Assembly (NCBI RefSeq): GCF_002234675.1
Contig: NC_019859.2
Location: 28,887,973 to 28,951,972, forward strand
Length of the DNA: 64,000 bases
Origin: Oryzias latipes
Lineage: Eukaryota > Chordata > Actinopteri > Beloniformes > Adrianichthyidae
Direction of reading: 5' to 3'
A model generated the notes under the pieces. It did not search any database and was not told where the DNA came from. It saw nothing but the letters and a program-made list of their open reading frames with translations. How positions within the stretch are numbered: the stretch's first letter is position 1; every line of letters begins with the position of its first letter. Below are positions 50,786 through 62,810 of this stretch, piece after piece. Position numbers and translations under genes: made by a program.

Positions 50786-52216
50786 GTGTCGCCCGCACTA
50801 GGCTCTGTTGTGTAGACTTGTACACAAACTGTGTAAGGAACTGTAAATAAGTAATAACTTAGTTATATTATAGGAGCATCTTAAATTCAGGGAGAGCCAA
50901 GGCCAGCACAAAAACTAAATGCCTCCTGGATAAAAAGAAACAGACTCTTTACACTCTTGAATGTCGCTCAACCTTTTTGACCTGATCCCATATTCTGATG
51001 TTCTGGTCTTTGTTTGACCTTACACTGCATGTTCTTGGTCTCACATGTGTCTTTACTGTTGATGCTGAGGTGGTCTCATGACCAGACTTATACCTGGTGA
51101 CTCTTGTCACATCAAACTGAGTAGGATTTCCACATGGAGCCAGGGTTCATCTGCCCCCCGGAGTTCATCCAGCAGCTGTCAGATGAGGTTTTAACCCCTG
51201 ATGTAAGGAAAGCTCAGCCTGCTTTAGGCCAAGCTGACCACAGGGGCGCGCTACAGCAGCTTGGTTGGTCACGCTAGCATTCACTGTCTGCTGCGAAACC
51301 GCACAGCTTTATGGATTCATAAAGATGCAGAAGAAAGTTGTTTTTTTCTGCGAAGGACAGCATTCCAAACGAATATTTACTAGCAGATGATGCAGTTGAT
51401 TTTTCTCAAACAGAAACTCAGCTGTGGAAGTTCTGCTTGTTTGTGAAGGATAGCTTCATGAACACAACCCAGCATGAAGCTGGATTAGCCGCAGTTACTT
51501 CAGACTGAAGGTTGATGCAAATAGGAGAATTGGGGTGTGGCGCTGGAGTCACAGGTATTCAGAGCAAAGCCACTGTTTTCCTGTGTTTCCTCAATATCGA
51601 AGTTTGAAGGTAAAACTGTCAGGTTGATGATGTCCATGTTTTCTTCTTCATCACCTTCCCTTTTCCTCTCACACCCCTAATGCTTTGCTGGGTTAAAGTT
51701 ACACTCCACAGGGAGAAGCAGCCCCCACCCCTTATGAGACCACATTCTGTTTATTTTCTCACTGTAATGCAGCCTGAGGGACTCAGCGCTCCTGTCTATA
51801 TTTAAAGCAGAATTCAGGGCCTGAGGTCGGGCTCTGAAGCACCAGCTGTTGGATCCTGGTTTTCCTCATTCAGCCGGGCCCTGACAGGTCCTCGGCCTTT
51901 TTCTGCAGCTGATCTCAGCAGCTTCCAACCAAGAGAAGAAGAACACCCAGCAGGCTGCAGAGCCCAAGTCACAGGATCACCACACAGAGATCAACATTAT
52001 TGCTATTCGAAAGGAAGACCAAAGATCACTGCACACGCTGATCTCCAGCATCTGTTACTGGGTGGAAGTATGGAGGAACAACAGTTCAGCCAATATTCCT
52101 ACTTAAATAGGAAAATTAGATACTAACCAAGCTGAATATAATGCAAGAATAAACCCATTTTCATTTAGTTACATGCATTTAAATGACAGGATCTGGTGAA
52201 TGTGACAGACGTTTAA

Positions 52217-52421
52217 CCCTTGTGCTATCCTAGGCACTTTACCATTGGGAGTTGGGTCATCTAGACCCACTAGACAGTCCTCTGAACCTTTTTTCTTCAA
52301 TGATTTGTGATCTTCACTGGTGTCCATGGATTACATGAAATCTTTCCACCTTTATCCACCTTTGTCATGGTAAGGAGAACACGTCAAAGTAAGGCTGGGG
52401 TCATCTAAGATAGCACAAGGG
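52217..52421 (-). mobile_element. piggyBac-like MITE, full copy 1
   Basis: 205 bp, ends CCCTTGTGCTATC and GATAGCACAAGGG, flanked by TTAA on both sides (52213-52216, 52422-52425). CCC/GGG termini with TTAA targets are the mark of piggyBac transposons. No coding capacity. Confidence 0.9.
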
Positions 52422-52768
52422 TTAAGCACAGAGAGCAGGTTTCCTTCAAGAAGAACCAACACTTTCAAACAAATTTAGAGCAAACACTTCAGTAAAAGCA
52501 TTTCTGTTAATCCAGGGAGGCCGGGGTTGGTTCGACTGATGAAGGTTTGTGCAGGAAAGAGATGATAAACTGATGCAGTAACAGAAATGTATGTGAGAAT
52601 GTCCACAAAAGGGAACCAGAAAATGAAGAGCCTCTTGCTTATTTTCTTTGTTTGGGAAATGAGAGTGTTACAATAAGTTTTTACTAAAGCATCGAGAATA
52701 TTTTTCTGCCACTTTTAGTTGTTAAAAGACAAAAGCTAAAACTTGAAGACGTTTTAAATGAATGGTTT

Positions 52769-52828
52769 TTAAATTTAAATTTAATTTAAATTTAAATTTA
52801 AATTTAAATTTAAATTTAAATTTAAATT
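52769..52828 (+). repeat. (AAATTT)n hexanucleotide repeat
   Basis: About ten units, self-complementary, so each unit can also pair with its neighbours. Confidence 0.95.
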
Positions 52829-52983
52829 TTAAATGAAAGCTTGTCAGAGGAGATTTGAGGACGTAGACATCTGGATCTGCAGCTCGGTTTCTCAGTTCCT
52901 CGCTGCAGTTTTTAACAAAGAGAAGAAGATTCAGATTTTCCTTACTTGACAGAACCAATGGAGTAAATAGAAAAGTACATTGT

Positions 52984-53745
52984 ATTACCAAAAGTACTGG
53001 CTCACCTCCCTTGACTCACATTGGAACTGAAGTGCCGTCCCACCCCTAACCCATAGAGTTCAATGTGATGTCGGTCCACCTTTTCCTGCTTTTACGGCTT
53101 CGACTCTTCTGGGAAGGCTGTCCACAAGGTTGAGGAGTGTTTATAGGAATTCTGACCATTCTTCTGAAAAGCTCATTTATGAGGTCATACACTGATATTG
53201 GTGGAGAAGGTCTGGCTCTCAGTCTCTGTTCTAATTCATCCCAAAGGTGTTCCATCTTGTTCAGGTCAGGACTCTGTGCAGGCCAGTCAAGTTCATCCAC
53301 ACCAGACTCTGTCATCCATGTCTTTATGGACCTTTGTGCACTGGTGCAAAGTCATGTTGGAGGAGGAAGGGGCCCGCTCCAAACTGTTCTCACAAGGTTG
53401 GGAGCAAAGAGTTGTCCAAAATGTTTTGGCATCCTGACGCACTTAGAGTTCTTTTTACCCATTGTGCTATCTTAGATGACCCCACCCTTACATTGACGTG
53501 TTCTCCCTACCATGACAAAGGTGGATAAAGGTGGAAAGATTTCATGTAATCCATGGACACCAGTGAAGATCACAAATCATTGAAGAAAAAAGGTTCAACA
53601 CACTGTCTAGTGGGTCTAGATGACCCAACCTCCAACGTTAAAGTGCCTAGGATAGCACAAGGGTTACTGGAGCTGAGGAGCCAAGCCTACGTCCTGAAAA
53701 ACAAACTCCCACACCATGGTTCCTCCTCCACCAAATTTCACACCA
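52984..53745 (-). mobile_element. Tc1/mariner element, copy 3, truncated and interrupted
   Basis: Begins ACCAAAAGTACTGGCTCAC, the same family as 15172 and 40298. Minus strand 53046-53315 encodes the C-terminal catalytic region (MTESGVDELDWPAQSPDLNK, LWDELEQRLRARPSPP). At 53459-53663 a piggyBac-like MITE is inserted. Tc1 sequence resumes at 53664 (ACTCCCACACCATGGTTCCT) and fades by about 53745. The other inverted repeat is missing. Confidence 0.85.
53459..53663 (+). mobile_element. piggyBac-like MITE, full copy 2, inside Tc1 copy 3
   Basis: 205 bp, ends CCATTGTGCTATC and GATAGCACAAGGG, flanked by TTAC on both sides. Removing the element and one TTAC restores a continuous Tc1 sequence. Confidence 0.88.
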
Positions 53746-53879
53746 GGACCTAGATCGTTTAGAGGTTTTTACAGACACGCAGGCCAAAGTCCCATTAGTC
53801 TCACACAAAACCGACCACACGGAAATCTCTGCTGTTGGTCCCTCCCTTCAGAGCCTCCCTAGTTCCCAAGCTTCAGAGC

Positions 53880-54015
53880 TGGGGAGCTAGTTTGGCGATT
53901 TTAGCTTCCAATCCCACCTGCAATGCTGAGTTTTAAGGAAGGAGGTATTGGAATGACCCAACTGAGAACTCAAACCCTCAACAATCCAGTGACAGGCCAA
54001 GCACTCCACCACTGT
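53880..54015 (+). repeat. Dispersed repeat related to 63415-63660
   Basis: Shares the order AATGCTGAGT, a GGGATTGGGTCCC-like block, AACTCA, and GGCCAAGCACTCCACCAC with the copy at 63415-63660 and with a shorter piece at about 49470-49520. Confidence 0.5.
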
Positions 54016-54071
54016 GATGCAGCAGCTTTGATTTTTAAGTTTTTATTTTATTAACTTTTTTTTCTTTTTCT

Positions 54072-54240
54072 GGGGTGGCCATGGTGCAGTGGTAGACCAG
54101 AAGATCAGAAGATTGCAGATTCGGTCACAACCTTGCCCGCCACTGAACTCCACATCAGCATGTGAATGTTTGTGTGAATGCGACAGTGACTGTAACTGCA
54201 TCTAAGAAGGTAGAAAAGCGGAGTATGAGTATACGCTATT
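54072..54240 (+). mobile_element. tRNA-derived SINE remnant
   Basis: GGCCATGGTGCAGTGGTAGA resembles a tRNA A box and GCAGATTCGGTCAC a decayed B box. The tail AAGCGGAGTATGAGTAT resembles the common fish SINE/LINE tail AAAGCGCTATATGAGTA. The copy is diverged. Confidence 0.55.
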
Positions 54241-56934
54241 TACCTTACACCATTTTCATGAGTTTCTCATCACCTGAAAAGGTGAAAAGATGAGGAGAGC
54301 AGTGGGATGTTCCTCTGACAGCAGCATCTCACAGATGGAAATGGGCTTCAGTCTGATGCTGGTTTGACATGTTCATATTTAGCTGTTCCTGTAGGACCCA
54401 GAGCAGAGAACGCTCTGACCCCCCCAGACTCAAGACCACTGAGGGAAACCAGACAGCAACATACGCCGAGAGAATTTTGGCACAGCCATCAGACAGTCAA
54501 CCCCACCTCTCAGAGGGCGCCCCAGAAGGAAAATCAGGAAGAGTGATGGACAACTGTCATCTCGGCTCTGTCAGACTTTCTCATGACGGAGACCCAGAGC
54601 GGCAGGCAGAAAGAAGAAAAGCGAGGGTCAGGTACAAACAGCTGCTTAATGGGGTTGGAGGGGCAGCTGGGGGTCTGAACTGCAGACATGAAAACTCTGA
54701 ATGGATCATTTCTGACATCAAGCAGAAGATTCTGAATGCATGAAATGAAGCTTGAGGAGGGATGGGCACACAGAGGAGAGTTTGCTCCACCCACCTCAAC
54801 AACGTTCAAAAAATGGGTTCTTGGGCGAGAAGAGAAATGAAGTTTTGTTTTTCTCAGCCTATTCAAAAGTTTTCAGTCTTCAGCTCATGTTATGAAGAAG
54901 CTCACTGAGTAACGTTACTTACGTTTGTCTTCTGTTGCCGTTCACTCGCTCTCATTTTTGGCTGAATGTTCATAACAGGAAATCCCCAAATCTCAGTGCC
55001 TTTCCTGCAGCACTTGTCAGCTTTGGACCAGAGAGCCCCCAGCTGCTTCTGGATTTGCTGCTGAACTACCAGACAGTTGTCCAGGAAGGAGAGGCTGCCT
55101 GAGATCTTCTCAGACAATTCATTGACTCATCTCAGATCAGAGAGGATGAGGTGGCCATCATGAGCTCATGGTCTGATGGTTCACAGCGTGTTTTAAGGTG
55201 GGGGATGAAAACCTGTCAGAGCAATGATGCTGCTACAATCAAACCGGAATCTGCAAATATATTCGGCAGGTTTGGTTCAAAGATTTCTATTTAGCTTTTT
55301 CTAAAACAACTCAACTGCTGTGTGAACAGATGACACCAATCCTGAAGTCTGATTTGACGCTGGGACCACTCTGGCTGAGACAGACCTCCGCAGCTTTTCT
55401 AAAGCTTTGGATTCATTTGGATGGAAAAAAACCAAAATGCTTTGGCTGTAGCCAGCAGTGATGCAAATGTCAGGGCAGGCTTTCCATGTAAGGCGTCTAA
55501 CCCCTCCCCACTTCTGTCATGCTCCGATCACTTTTTACCTGGAGTCCTCTGTCTGTTCAGGTCAGAGAAAACCCGAGCAACATTCAGAGCCGCTGGGAAT
55601 AAAAAGAAGCTGGAAAGAGGGCAGTTCCTGTGAAGATGCACATGGATGCTAAAGTCAGGAACTAAAGGAAACATAGGAGCAGAAATAACTCATGAAACTA
55701 AATTCGGTGAAGAAGAACCAGGCATAAAAAGCAAAAATACATCTGTAAAGCTGACAGGTTTGAGGTCAGATGATGCATAAAACAGTTTAATAAAAACAGA
55801 ATCAAGGTAACCTGAACTGCAGACATTACAACTCTAACAGTAGTTTCTGCTTTTTAAGAATAATGATGACCAAAAAGCCAAACTGAAAGGGGGAAGTTGA
55901 AAAAGAAAAACTTATAGAAAAAAAAAATGGCGCTGAAACAGAAGAGACAGTAAGATGAATAGGGGAGCTGGTTTCACATTCATTAAAACTTGAACACACC
56001 TTTACAGAGTCTTTGTGAATCAAAGGTGGGACACTGGACCCCCCCCCCAATTCCTGTTTTGGAGCTTTGACAGTTTGTGACAACTTTGTGTTTTAGTAAA
56101 ATAAAACAAAGTGCAAATGACTGCAAAACAATGAAGACTTGTCTTGTATTCTGGAGAAAAATCAACGTCTCCACAATGACAGAGATGAGGAAGAAGGAGA
56201 CCGGAGGATCAACCTGAACTCAGAGCATCTGCGGCTTAACTCTCAGTCCTGTTTGTGCACAAACCCAGACTTGATGTGCTGGGAGGTTTTCTCCGCTGCA
56301 GAGGTGGACGTGTGCTTGGTGCGTGTCGGCTGTTGATGAGTGGGTTGGGTTTGGGTCCAGGATGCACTCTAAAGCGGAGTGAAGCTTCAGCGTGTTTGCA
56401 GAGGTCAGATCTGTAGGACTTGTTGACTCTGTGGTCACGCTGACCGCTGTGACACGGCGGCTCTCACTGCAGCTCATCTGGATAAAGTTCACAGAAGCTC
56501 TGACAGGTTTGAGGAAGTCCAGTCTCTTTAAACGCTGCATCACACTTCCCTGAGTCTATGCAGTTATCTTTAGCAGGGGTGATTTCTGTGGAGGGTGGTG
56601 GTGGGGGTGCAAATGGCAGGAATGCCACAGTTGCCAAATGTGCTTCAATGTGTAAGTCCTTCGAGTTTGTTTCTGCTTTGAAACATGAGAGAGTTCTGGA
56701 GGGTGGATCCTTCATTTTTGGAGGATTCGTTTTAGGAGGACAGAAATACCCTGGCGGACTGGGTGGGGTTGGCTTTGAGAGGGGGGGTCATTTTGAGGAA
56801 TGGGGTGTCTCTGGAATCAGGAATGTCAGGGGGCAAAATTCCTCCACAGTCCAGAGAGAAACAGAGCAGCTCGGAGGGAAAAGTCCTGAAATTTTTTCAT
56901 GTTCAAAGATGAGAAACCAGAAAAAGGGGAAACG

Positions 56935-57586
56935 CTACACCCGTGACCTCGCAGCCGCATGCGAGGACACAAAGCGGACCCCCTGGGAGTACATCAGGTC
57001 TGCTGCGTACAGACAAAAGTTGACCCAGGAGAAAACGGCCACCACCACCTTGCTGTCCCACGGACACTTGCCCTGTGGACAGGACGACGGCCTCCAGGGG
57101 GAGCCGTACTTTGTGTCAAAGCAGAACACTGGCCACACCACTGACGCGCTCAGGTACAGCAGAACCTCCAGGAGCGTGAACACCACCACAAACCGGTCAA
57201 AGGGCGTCCCGCGTACCCCCTGTGTCCGCTTACACACCGTCATGAAGACCACCAGAGCTGTCAGGGCGAAGCAGAACGCGTACACCACAACGCAGAAGAT
57301 GGTGGCGGCGTACAGGGAGTACTGGCTGCCATTGGCCAGAGCTCCAAAAATGACGCAGGCCACAAAACTCTGAACCACTTTGAGAAGGCCTGGGACAGTG
57401 GCCATGTAGCCCACCACAATCTGGCCCGGCCTGGCCCGGCACAGAACTACCTCCACCCCGTAGGCCAGAGTTCCTAGGATGGAGCAGACGGTGACGGCGA
57501 TGCGGAAATCTCTGACGTGACAGCCGGCGTACGGACATTCAGAGCGCACAAAGAAGAGAGGATACACCACGGAGGTCGTCACGTAC
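56935..57586 (-). CDS. myadml2: myadml2 coding exon 2
   Basis: 652 nt including the stop. The acceptor CCCCCTGCAG precedes GTACGTGACG. Codes the rest of the protein, ending V-R-F-V-S-S-H-A-A-A-R-S-R-V. Confidence 0.94.
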
Positions 57587-58793
57587 CTGCAGGGGGAGAC
57601 AGACAGAAAGAGAGGCCGCCAAAAACCGGGAGCGACATCAGCATTCATGGGGAACCAGAGAGAACCAGAGTCACAATCATTATTTTTACAGAGAAGCCAC
57701 TCTGAGTGCAGGTTCAGATTCAGACAGAGCAAATGTGGAAACAGAAGAGGAAATGAGGATGACAGGAAAACTGTTGACCTCCAGCCTCTATGTGAGATTC
57801 TTTTTCCAGGGGGGATCTCTGGGATGCAGTGGGACACATCTGCTGCCCCCCACATTTGGTCCAGCTTTATTCGATACAGGAGTAAAAAGTCGCCTGAACT
57901 CTGGTCCTCTTGAAAATGAAGATGTCTGTACCTTGAGGGCAAACACTGGTGTGGTTTTCCTCAGTATAAATGCAAACAGGTCTGGCAGGTACGTGAAGAA
58001 CTGACCTGGATCCAGATATTTAAGGTTTTAAACCAACATACATAGCAGAATCAGCTGCAGATTTGAGCGTTTCAGTCTGAAACAAACACTAAACACCTCC
58101 GACTGCAGCTGGGAGTGTTGCTGCATTACAGCTCCACCCTTTGGCCTGGGAATGTGCTAAATATGTGGGAGGAGCCTACAGCTGCCCACTCCGCTGCTTT
58201 GGGAACTAATGACTTTCAAAACGTAGTTTTCTTTCATGATGCTGTCCCCTTCCACAAACAGGCTCTGTGGGCGGAGCTAACAAGGCAAAACATCCGGAGT
58301 GGAATGGAGACGCTGTGAAGACCTGCAGCTGGGTCACAGGGACCTGTTCTGGTGGATCTCTGACGCTTCCACCAAAACAGGGATCAGATCATCGTTTCAG
58401 ACTGGAAGAAAGTATCTGGAGGTGGTTTCCAGCCATGAACGAGGGGTTGGTTAAAGGAGGATTTGGGGCAGGGTCAAAGGTCACCTGAAGCATGACTTAC
58501 ATGAGTGTGGCGCAGGCGGCACACGTGACTGTGAGGTTGTCCCAGGATACGGGCAGGCAGCTGTGGAGGCGGGTGGCATCCAGGAAGAAAACCACGACGG
58601 ACATGGCAAAGCAGAAGCACCAGGCCGCCATGCAGAATACGCCGTGTGACCCGCTGTAGCCGGCACTGTGGGTCACCATGGCGATCACAGCACACCCCAT
58701 GGCTAACTGACAGATCCGGGCCGCACCCAGACGGGAGCAGAGGGCAGCTTTGTTCAGGTACGAGACCCCTTGCGAGTCCATGTCAGTCTTCAA
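56935..58793 (-). CDS. myadml2: myadml2: myeloid-associated differentiation marker-like protein 2
   Basis: Two coding exons, 58501-58793 and 56935-57586, join in frame (AT|G codon) to give 314 residues; human MYADML2 has 307. It is a multi-pass membrane protein with two MARVEL-type four-helix bundles; its exact function is unknown. Conserved blocks: HGVFCMAAWCFCFAMSVVVF, VYPLFFVRSECPYAGCHVRD, YGVEVVLCRARPGQIVVGYM, LLKVVQSFVACVIFGALANG, GTPFDRFVVVFTLLEVLLYL, ASVVWPVFCFDTKYGSPWRP and KCPWDSKVVVAVFSWVNFCL. Eight hydrophobic segments can be seen. The start MKTDMDSQGV is preceded by no longer frame with homology. Next to pycr1 in the same orientation, as in human. Confidence 0.95.
57587..58500 (-). 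other. myadml2: myadml2 intron
   Basis: 914 bp, GT-AG, without recognisable repeats or other coding sequence. Confidence 0.9.
58501..58793 (-). CDS. myadml2: myadml2 coding exon 1
   Basis: 97 codons plus two bases. Contains the first three hydrophobic segments and ends GCCACACTCAT|GTAAGTC in phase 2. A second ATG at residue 5 is an alternative start. Confidence 0.93.
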
Positions 58794-60074
58794 GGACCAG
58801 GATCCAGACCAGCATAAGGATCAGGAACAGGAAGAGGAGGGGTCAATCTAAAATATCTGCAGAGGCATGTAGACTTCATCTCATCAGGTTCCTTTACCTC
58901 TCAGCTGATGCGTCTGCTTCAGAGCTCCTCAGTCGTCCACCTGAGGCTGACTGCCGTCTGCCGTCTGCGCAGACACCACAAACTCATGCAGATGATCCTC
59001 CTCAGACGCTCTCCTTAGTCAGAGTTCAGCCTCACAAAAAACTCAAGTTCAGATCCTGCTGAGGCATCAGTCGTAACACGTCCAGCTCAGAAGTTCCTGA
59101 CTCTTATTGGGAGCCTTGCAGGAACATTTTACTTTCATCTTCAAACTTTCTCTGTGACTCTGTTCTTCAGACACTTTCTCTGTCCTGCATGTGTTATGAG
59201 GAGGGGGGCTCACAGGGTCACACAGACCAGAATGGAAGTTAATTGGGGGTGGAGCATCCACCACGTGGCCGCTGGTGAGGGCGGGGGGCGTTTGGTTGAG
59301 TTACAGACTTCAGGAGGGGAATCTGAACAGCTGATGACGAAGGAGGATCCTCATGGTGTTCAGACATTTTTTGTCCTCCAGCGTCTCCATAAATACCAAT
59401 AAATTCATGGAGGAAGACGTTAATAACAGAAGAAAATAATATTAATGCCCCTCTCGATAGACACATGACTGTCCACACGCTTTTAAAGCTGCAAAAAGAC
59501 TGTTGTCTCATTTTTGGAGAAGTTTTTTTGTTCTGATTTCAAGTTTGACTGGAAGAGACTGTATTTGGAAAAAGAATGCTAAATACAACTTTCTGTAAAA
59601 AAAAATACTTTTACTCAGCTACGTGTCTGTCACTGATACTTTTCAAAATGAAGTTCAGCTTTAATGATGAAACCACCATAAAGAACAACATCATGAAACC
59701 TCTGAGACAAGAAAAAAATGCTTTTTTGTAAAGGATCATTTTTATTTGGTTAAACAAAAACTTAGTTCAAAACCTAAAAATACAAGAAGTTACAGATTCT
59801 TTTTTACTTTTGGTTTTATCTGATTCTAAAACATGAGAGAGTAAATCAGAGAAACTGGTACTATGTACATAATGAGGCATTACATACAGCCTTAAAGCAA
59901 ACAGTTTGGCGCAGGAGGGGAACGCAGTTCTCTGCAATACTTCCTGCAGTACAGGTGGTGAGGCGTTGACCTAAACTCAGGAAAGTGTCTCCTTAATCTC
60001 TTTAATCCCATCAACACAGATTAGCAGAGGCTGAGGACACAGGATTGGGTCAGTCCATCACCCAGCCCTTCAAT
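58794..60074. other. Region upstream of myadml2, nothing clear
   Basis: No convincing exon, CpG island or named repeat. The myadml2 promoter must lie here but cannot be placed. Confidence 0.6.
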
Positions 60075-60420
60075 CATAAAGGTGGACACAAACCTTCTCA
60101 GTGGCAGGACACTAGAGGTGGATGCGGGACGCCCTGAGTACTACAATTCTTCAGATGTGTTGGAGCTGTTTTGGGTGACAGAGACCGGAGACCGGAGATA
60201 GTGTCTCTGGACTGAAGGACTGGGATGATGGGGGGGAGAGGGTCCAACTACAGGAGGATCACACTCAATCTCCCTGGGACACTCTACTCCAGGGTATCGT
60301 AAAGGAGGTTATGGCTGATAATGGAACCTCAGATCCAAGAACAACACTGTGGGTTTCATCCCAGTGATGGGAAGCAGTTCAGTTCCACGCCACACGGAGA
60401 TCTTGGTCTTCCCCCGTTTA
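60075..60420 (+). mobile_element. LINE coding fragment
   Basis: Diverged copy of a very common fish LINE: GTCCAACTACAGGAGGATCA, CTCCCTGGGACACTCTACTC and TGTGGGTTTCATCC correspond to its S-N-Y-R-G-I-T-L-L-S-L-P-G-K and C-G-F-R-P coding stretch. Stops and frameshifts throughout. Confidence 0.75.
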
Positions 60421-60429
60421 GCCCATGCG

Positions 60430-62176
60430 TGTTACGTGGGTTTCTGGGCACAGCGTGGCGCTGTAGGGGGTCATTTCTCTGGAAATGTTCCTAAGTGGTT
60501 TTATTCTTATCTCATAGATCAACACTTTTATATAAGTATAGATAGATGCTCTTCAAGAACCCATGAAATAAGTTGTGGGGTTCCCCAAGGGTCGATTTTA
60601 GGTCCTACACTTTTTAACAGCGTTGACTTTCGCAGCTATGCTGATGATACACGGCTTTACAATGCCGTGTCTCATGATGACCTTGAATCTGAAAAAAACA
60701 CTCTTTTATACTGCATTTTAGATATAAAGTCATGGATTGCAGAAAACTTCAAATAGCTCAACCAGGACAGAACTGAAATGGTTTTCATCAGTTCTGAAGA
60801 CAAGAGAAAGATGATTTTACCACATCTTCATACTTAAATCTTCTCACTGTGTGAGAAACCTGGGCGTACTTTTGGACTCTGAGCTAAATTTTATTCCACA
60901 CATTAAAAGTGTCATTAAGACAGGATTTTATCATCTTTAAAACATTGCCAGAGTCCGCCCGTTCCTCTCTCTTGATGTGTGCTCTTATTTTTAGTCGTTT
61001 AGATTATTGTAATGCCCTGCTCTCTGGTTTACCAAAAAAGTCTATTTCAAATCTACAACTTCTACAGAAGTCGGCAGCACGAGTTCTGATGCAGGCCAGG
61101 GGGCGGCAAAACATTGCCCCCTGTTTTAAAATGGCTGCATTGACTCCCTGTGCATTTCAGAATTGATTTTAACCCTTGTGCTATCTTAGATGACCCCCCC
61201 TTACATTGACGTGTTCTCCCTACCATGACAAAGGTGGAAAGATTTCATATAATCTCTGGACAACAGTGAAGATCACAAATCATTGAAGAAAAAAGGTTCA
61301 GCGCACTAGTGGGTCTAGATGACCCAACTCCCAATGTTAAAGTGCCTAGGATAGCACAAGGGTTCAATTATATTCTTTTAAAGTATGAGCCCTCGCAGAC
61401 CCTGAGGTCCTCCGGCACTCGACTTCTTGTTGTTCCAAAGGTGAAGACCAAAACTTATGGTGAGGCTTCGTTCTGCCATAACTGTCCTCGCGTCTGTAAC
61501 AGCCTGCCGGAGATAATCAGGGCCGCAGAGACTCTGGAGGTTTTTAAGAAGAGGCTCAAGACCCACCTTTTTAATTTGGCTTTCAGTTTATCGTATCTGC
61601 TTATTCATTCTATCACTCTTAATACATATTACTTTCTGGATTTAATTTAATTTTATGCATAATACTATTCTTTATTTTATGTTTTGTTATTATTTATTTA
61701 TTTTATGTTATACATCTGATGTATTTAATTGTAGCATCTTATCATGTCCTTTTTTCTTGTAGGGATCTGTTCTACCTGGACTTGCCGGCTTGGTCGGTGG
61801 TTGTTGCCCTGGTTGTCGCCCGTGGTGGGGCGGTTGGAGTTGAACATTGCAGCCTCGTGGCTGTGACGTGGACCCCGTTGCTGTCCCGGCCTGGGTGGGA
61901 ACTGTGGCGATGCTCCTCCGCCGAGCTGTTTCCCAAATACTGTTTCCTCACAGCAGAGCCAAGCTTTTAGTTTCTTTTAGAAGTTACTTTTTGAAGTATT
62001 CATTGTGTGTGGGGTCATGGGTCACATGTGTTACCGGGGGGAAATGGGAAGGGTGGGTTGGGTTTTTTTTATGGTAATTTTGGGTATTTATTTTGTTTTA
62101 AATGTTAAAGCCCTTGGAGTTGTGCAAGGCATGAGAAGGTTTTTTTTTTTTATAAATAAAGTTTGCTTTGATTTGG
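60430..62176 (+). mobile_element. L2-type LINE, 5'-truncated, with 3' end, interrupted by a MITE
   Basis: Reverse transcriptase fragments: EISCGVPQGSILGPTLFNS, F-R-S-Y-A-D-D-T (catalytic A-D-D), [33 protein letters not shown], and after the MITE EPSQTLRSSGTRLLVVPKVK and LPEIIRAAETLEVFKKRLKT. The 3' end near 62150-62176 (TATAAATAAAGTTTGCTTTG) is the normal tail. Dead by stops and frameshifts. Confidence 0.85.
61173..61362 (+). mobile_element. piggyBac-like MITE, full copy 3, inside a LINE
   Basis: 190 bp, ends CCCTTGTGCTATC and GATAGCACAAGGG. The left flank is TTAA, the right TTCA (one change). It is slightly shorter than the other copies (GGATAAAGGT segment absent). Confidence 0.9.
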
Positions 62177-62500
62177 GGGGGGGGGGGGGGGCAGGGTTTC
62201 ATCTCTGCTTGGTGCCGATAGTTCTGTTGGCTTCATGGAACCAGGACCTTCAAATGGAAGGACAAATAAAGTCAGAGGCTCCTGTTTATAACCCGCTTTT
62301 CCAAATGTGTCTCATTGTGACTTACATGTGTCTTCTTCAAAAGAATAAACACAACAGAAAATGACAAATGAAAGCATCAATAATTCAAGTCTCAACTGTT
62401 CATATTCATCATTTTGCTGTCCCCTCATTACCTGCTCTGCCCACAGCAGACTTTTACTTGTTTGAAATTTGTACCATTAGGCTCTGAAAAAGAGGCAGGA
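62177..62500. other. Non-coding stretch with poly-G run
   Basis: Begins with a run of about 17 G immediately after the LINE tail. Nothing else recognised. Confidence 0.6.
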
Positions 62501-62810
62501 GTCAGAGCTGGGGTGGCAGAGATGAGGATGTTGAGGTTCCTTTTGGGGGTGATGAGGATGGAAAGGATCAGGAATGAATCCGTCAGAGGAACAGATCATG
62601 GTAGACGTTTTGGAGATAAATGCAGGGAAACAGATGGAGATGGATTGGACTTGTGAGGTTGGATGGAGCTACCAAGAAGAATCCTTGGAAGAAGACCAAA
62701 GAGGACATTCATGGATGCGATGACATGACAGTGGTTGGTGTGAGGACGATGCAGAAGAAAGAGTTAGATGATTTTCCTGAAGGGAGCAGCTGACAGGAAA
62801 GGTGGGCAGA
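62500..62810 (+). mobile_element. RTE-type LINE C-terminal fragment
   Basis: Frame at 62500 reads GVAEMRMLRFLLGVMRMERI and R-N-E-S-V-R-G, a diverged form of the RTE C-terminal motif. GGTTGGTGTGAGGACGATGC further on fits the usual following segment. Confidence 0.7.

Larger units (their letters stand above)
49020..56934. other. Intergenic region between pycr1 and myadml2
   Basis: No host gene recognised. Holds a degenerate minisatellite, a hexanucleotide repeat, two piggyBac-like MITEs, a Tc1 copy and SINE-like pieces. The stretches 49.5-50.5, 50.8-52.2 and 54.3-56.9 kb are non-coding as far as I can see. The open frame at 54369-54743 has no known domain and no conserved features. Confidence 0.65.

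Noticed and set aside
54369..54743. 124-codon plus strand open frame
   Set aside because: No recognisable domain, no splice context, composition like surrounding non-coding DNA.
56558..57373. 271-codon open frame on the plus strand
   Set aside because: It is antisense to myadml2 exon 2, whose frame, splice sites and homology are clear. The plus frame has no known domain.
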